Part shown: positions 42,164 to 42,829 of the stretch, one piece after another
Layout: each line of letters begins with the position of its first letter
Numbering within the stretch: position 1 is the first letter of the stretch
The notes under the pieces: generated by a model
Told to the model about the DNA's origin: nothing
What the model saw: only the letters and a program-made list of their open reading frames with translations
Databases searched by the model: none
Position numbers and translations under genes: made by a program
Assembly (NCBI RefSeq): GCF_002795305.1
Contig: NZ_PGGC01000024.1
Coordinates: 1-42,829 of the forward strand
From: Aeromonas cavernicola
Lineage (GTDB): Bacteria > Pseudomonadota > Gammaproteobacteria > Enterobacterales > Aeromonadaceae
Length of the DNA stretch: 42,829 nucleotides
Reading direction: 5' to 3'

Positions 42164-42829
42164 GCCAGATCCGCTCTCAGCTCGATACTGCCAGTGCCGA
42201 CTATGCCGCCAATCGGGCCGCCATGCAGGCACTGGTCGATGATCTTAACGCCCATCTGGCCAACATCGCGCAAGGGGGCGGCGCAGCCAACAACGCCCGC
42301 CATCAGGCCCGCGGCAAACTGCTGCCCCGCGAGCGGATCAATCAACTGCTGGAGCCGGGCTCCCCCTTTCTTGAACTGTCGGCACTGGCAGGCTGGCAGG
42401 TCTATGACGAACCGGTGCCCGCTGCTGGCATCATCACCGGCATTGGCCGAGTCTCGGGCAGGCTCTGCATGTTGGTAGTGAACGATGCCACCGTGAAGGG
42501 GGGCACCTACTACCCGCTCACGGTGAAAAAACACCTGCGCGCTCAGGCCATTGCCGAGCGGCTACGGCTGCCCTGCCTCTATCTGGTGGATTCCGGCGGC
42601 GCCTTTCTGCCGATGCAGGATGAGGTGTTCCCCGACCGGGATCACTTTGGCCGGATTTTCTACAATCAGGCCCGCATGTCGGCCCAAAACATCCCCCAGC
42701 TTGCGGTCGTAATGGGGCTCTGTACCGCCGGGGGTGCCTACGTCCCCGCCATGGCGGACGAATCCATCATGGTCAGGGAGCAAGCCACCATTTTTCTGGC
42801 AGGCCCGCCGCTGGTGAAAGCCGCGACCG
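42160..42829 (+). CDS. liuB: LiuB, methylcrotonyl-CoA carboxylase carboxyltransferase subunit (5' part only)
   Basis: The biotin-dependent carboxyltransferase (beta) subunit of 3-methylcrotonyl-CoA carboxylase, the next step after LiuA in leucine degradation. About 223 of ~535 residues are present before the right edge. Recognisable are [22 protein letters not shown] near the N-terminus, then [40 protein letters not shown] and [13 protein letters not shown], which form the first crotonase-like half and its CoA-binding oxyanion hole. The start ATG at 42160 overlaps the liuA stop. The biotin-carrying alpha subunit and further liu genes should follow downstream. Confidence 0.95.
   Translation, partial: MSQIRSQLDTASADYAANRAAMQALVDDLNAHLANIAQGGGAANNARHQARGKLLPRERINQLLEPGSPFLELSALAGWQVYDEPVPAAGIITGIGRVSGRLCMLVVNDATVKGGTYYPLTVKKHLRAQAIAERLRLPCLYLVDSGGAFLPMQDEVFPDRDHFGRIFYNQARMSAQNIPQLAVVMGLCTAGGAYVPAMADESIMVREQATIFLAGPPLVKAAT

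Overview
The window is about 42.8 kb of mostly core chromosome from a Gammaproteobacterium, most likely an Aeromonadaceae member (Aeromonas or a close relative). The reasons are high GC (by eye near 60%), the tmRNA tag ANDENYALAA, ssrA-smpB-ratA-rnfH and guaBA neighbourhoods, a pdxB-usg-fimV order, class Ia nrdAB-yfaE, and a leucine/valine catabolism locus. The genus is an inference from gene content; no database comparison was made.

Layout. 1-1572: 5' part of purT (runs off the left edge) and a DMT-family exporter, both on the minus strand. 1761-2348: azoR. 2808-6804: nrdA-nrdB-yfaE with a regulatory region carrying two perfect DnaA boxes and two NrdR-type boxes 31 bp apart. 6898-12181, minus strand: pdxB, an aspartate-semialdehyde-dehydrogenase-like gene at the usg position in which the catalytic Cys is Ser, and fimV with a repeat-rich acidic region. 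12617-20721, plus strand: nagD, a Kef/YbaL-type antiporter, a small cupin, asnB, sdaA, a hexapeptide acyltransferase and a DUF2846-type lipoprotein. 20722-22440: an AT-rich, gene-poor accessory patch with a membrane protein, a REP/BIME-like element, a probable transposase remnant and short repeats, abutting the 3' end of ssrA. 22441-27776: ssrA and smpB (minus), then ratA-rnfH and guaB-guaA (plus). 27843-29315: a second AT-rich patch with a frameshifted secreted SnoaL-like gene and no other convincing gene. 29316-31660: a 2-oxoglutarate/Fe(II) oxygenase and a Cys/Met-metabolism PLP enzyme. 31730-35837: an AMP-forming acyl-CoA ligase, yfcL and an AcoX-like ATP-NAD kinase (minus), divergent from a TerC/YgdQ membrane protein across a 17-bp palindrome. 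35957-37393: an ArcD-type APA permease. 37640-42829: branched-chain amino acid catabolism, with an acyl-CoA dehydrogenase, a 3-hydroxyisobutyryl-CoA hydrolase and an SDR on the minus strand, divergent from liuA (isovaleryl-CoA dehydrogenase) and liuB (runs off the right edge).

How genes work together. nrdA, nrdB and yfaE supply dNTPs and maintain the iron cofactor; guaB and guaA make GMP; purT feeds purine synthesis; ssrA and smpB form the trans-translation system; the right end degrades valine and leucine acyl-CoAs. I did not find an obvious new multi-gene system. The best leads are the Cys-to-Ser Asd/Usg protein, several unassigned perfect operator-like dyads (upstream of asnB, sdaA and terC, and between the liu-type operons), the fimV repeat array, and the ssrA-adjacent mosaic.
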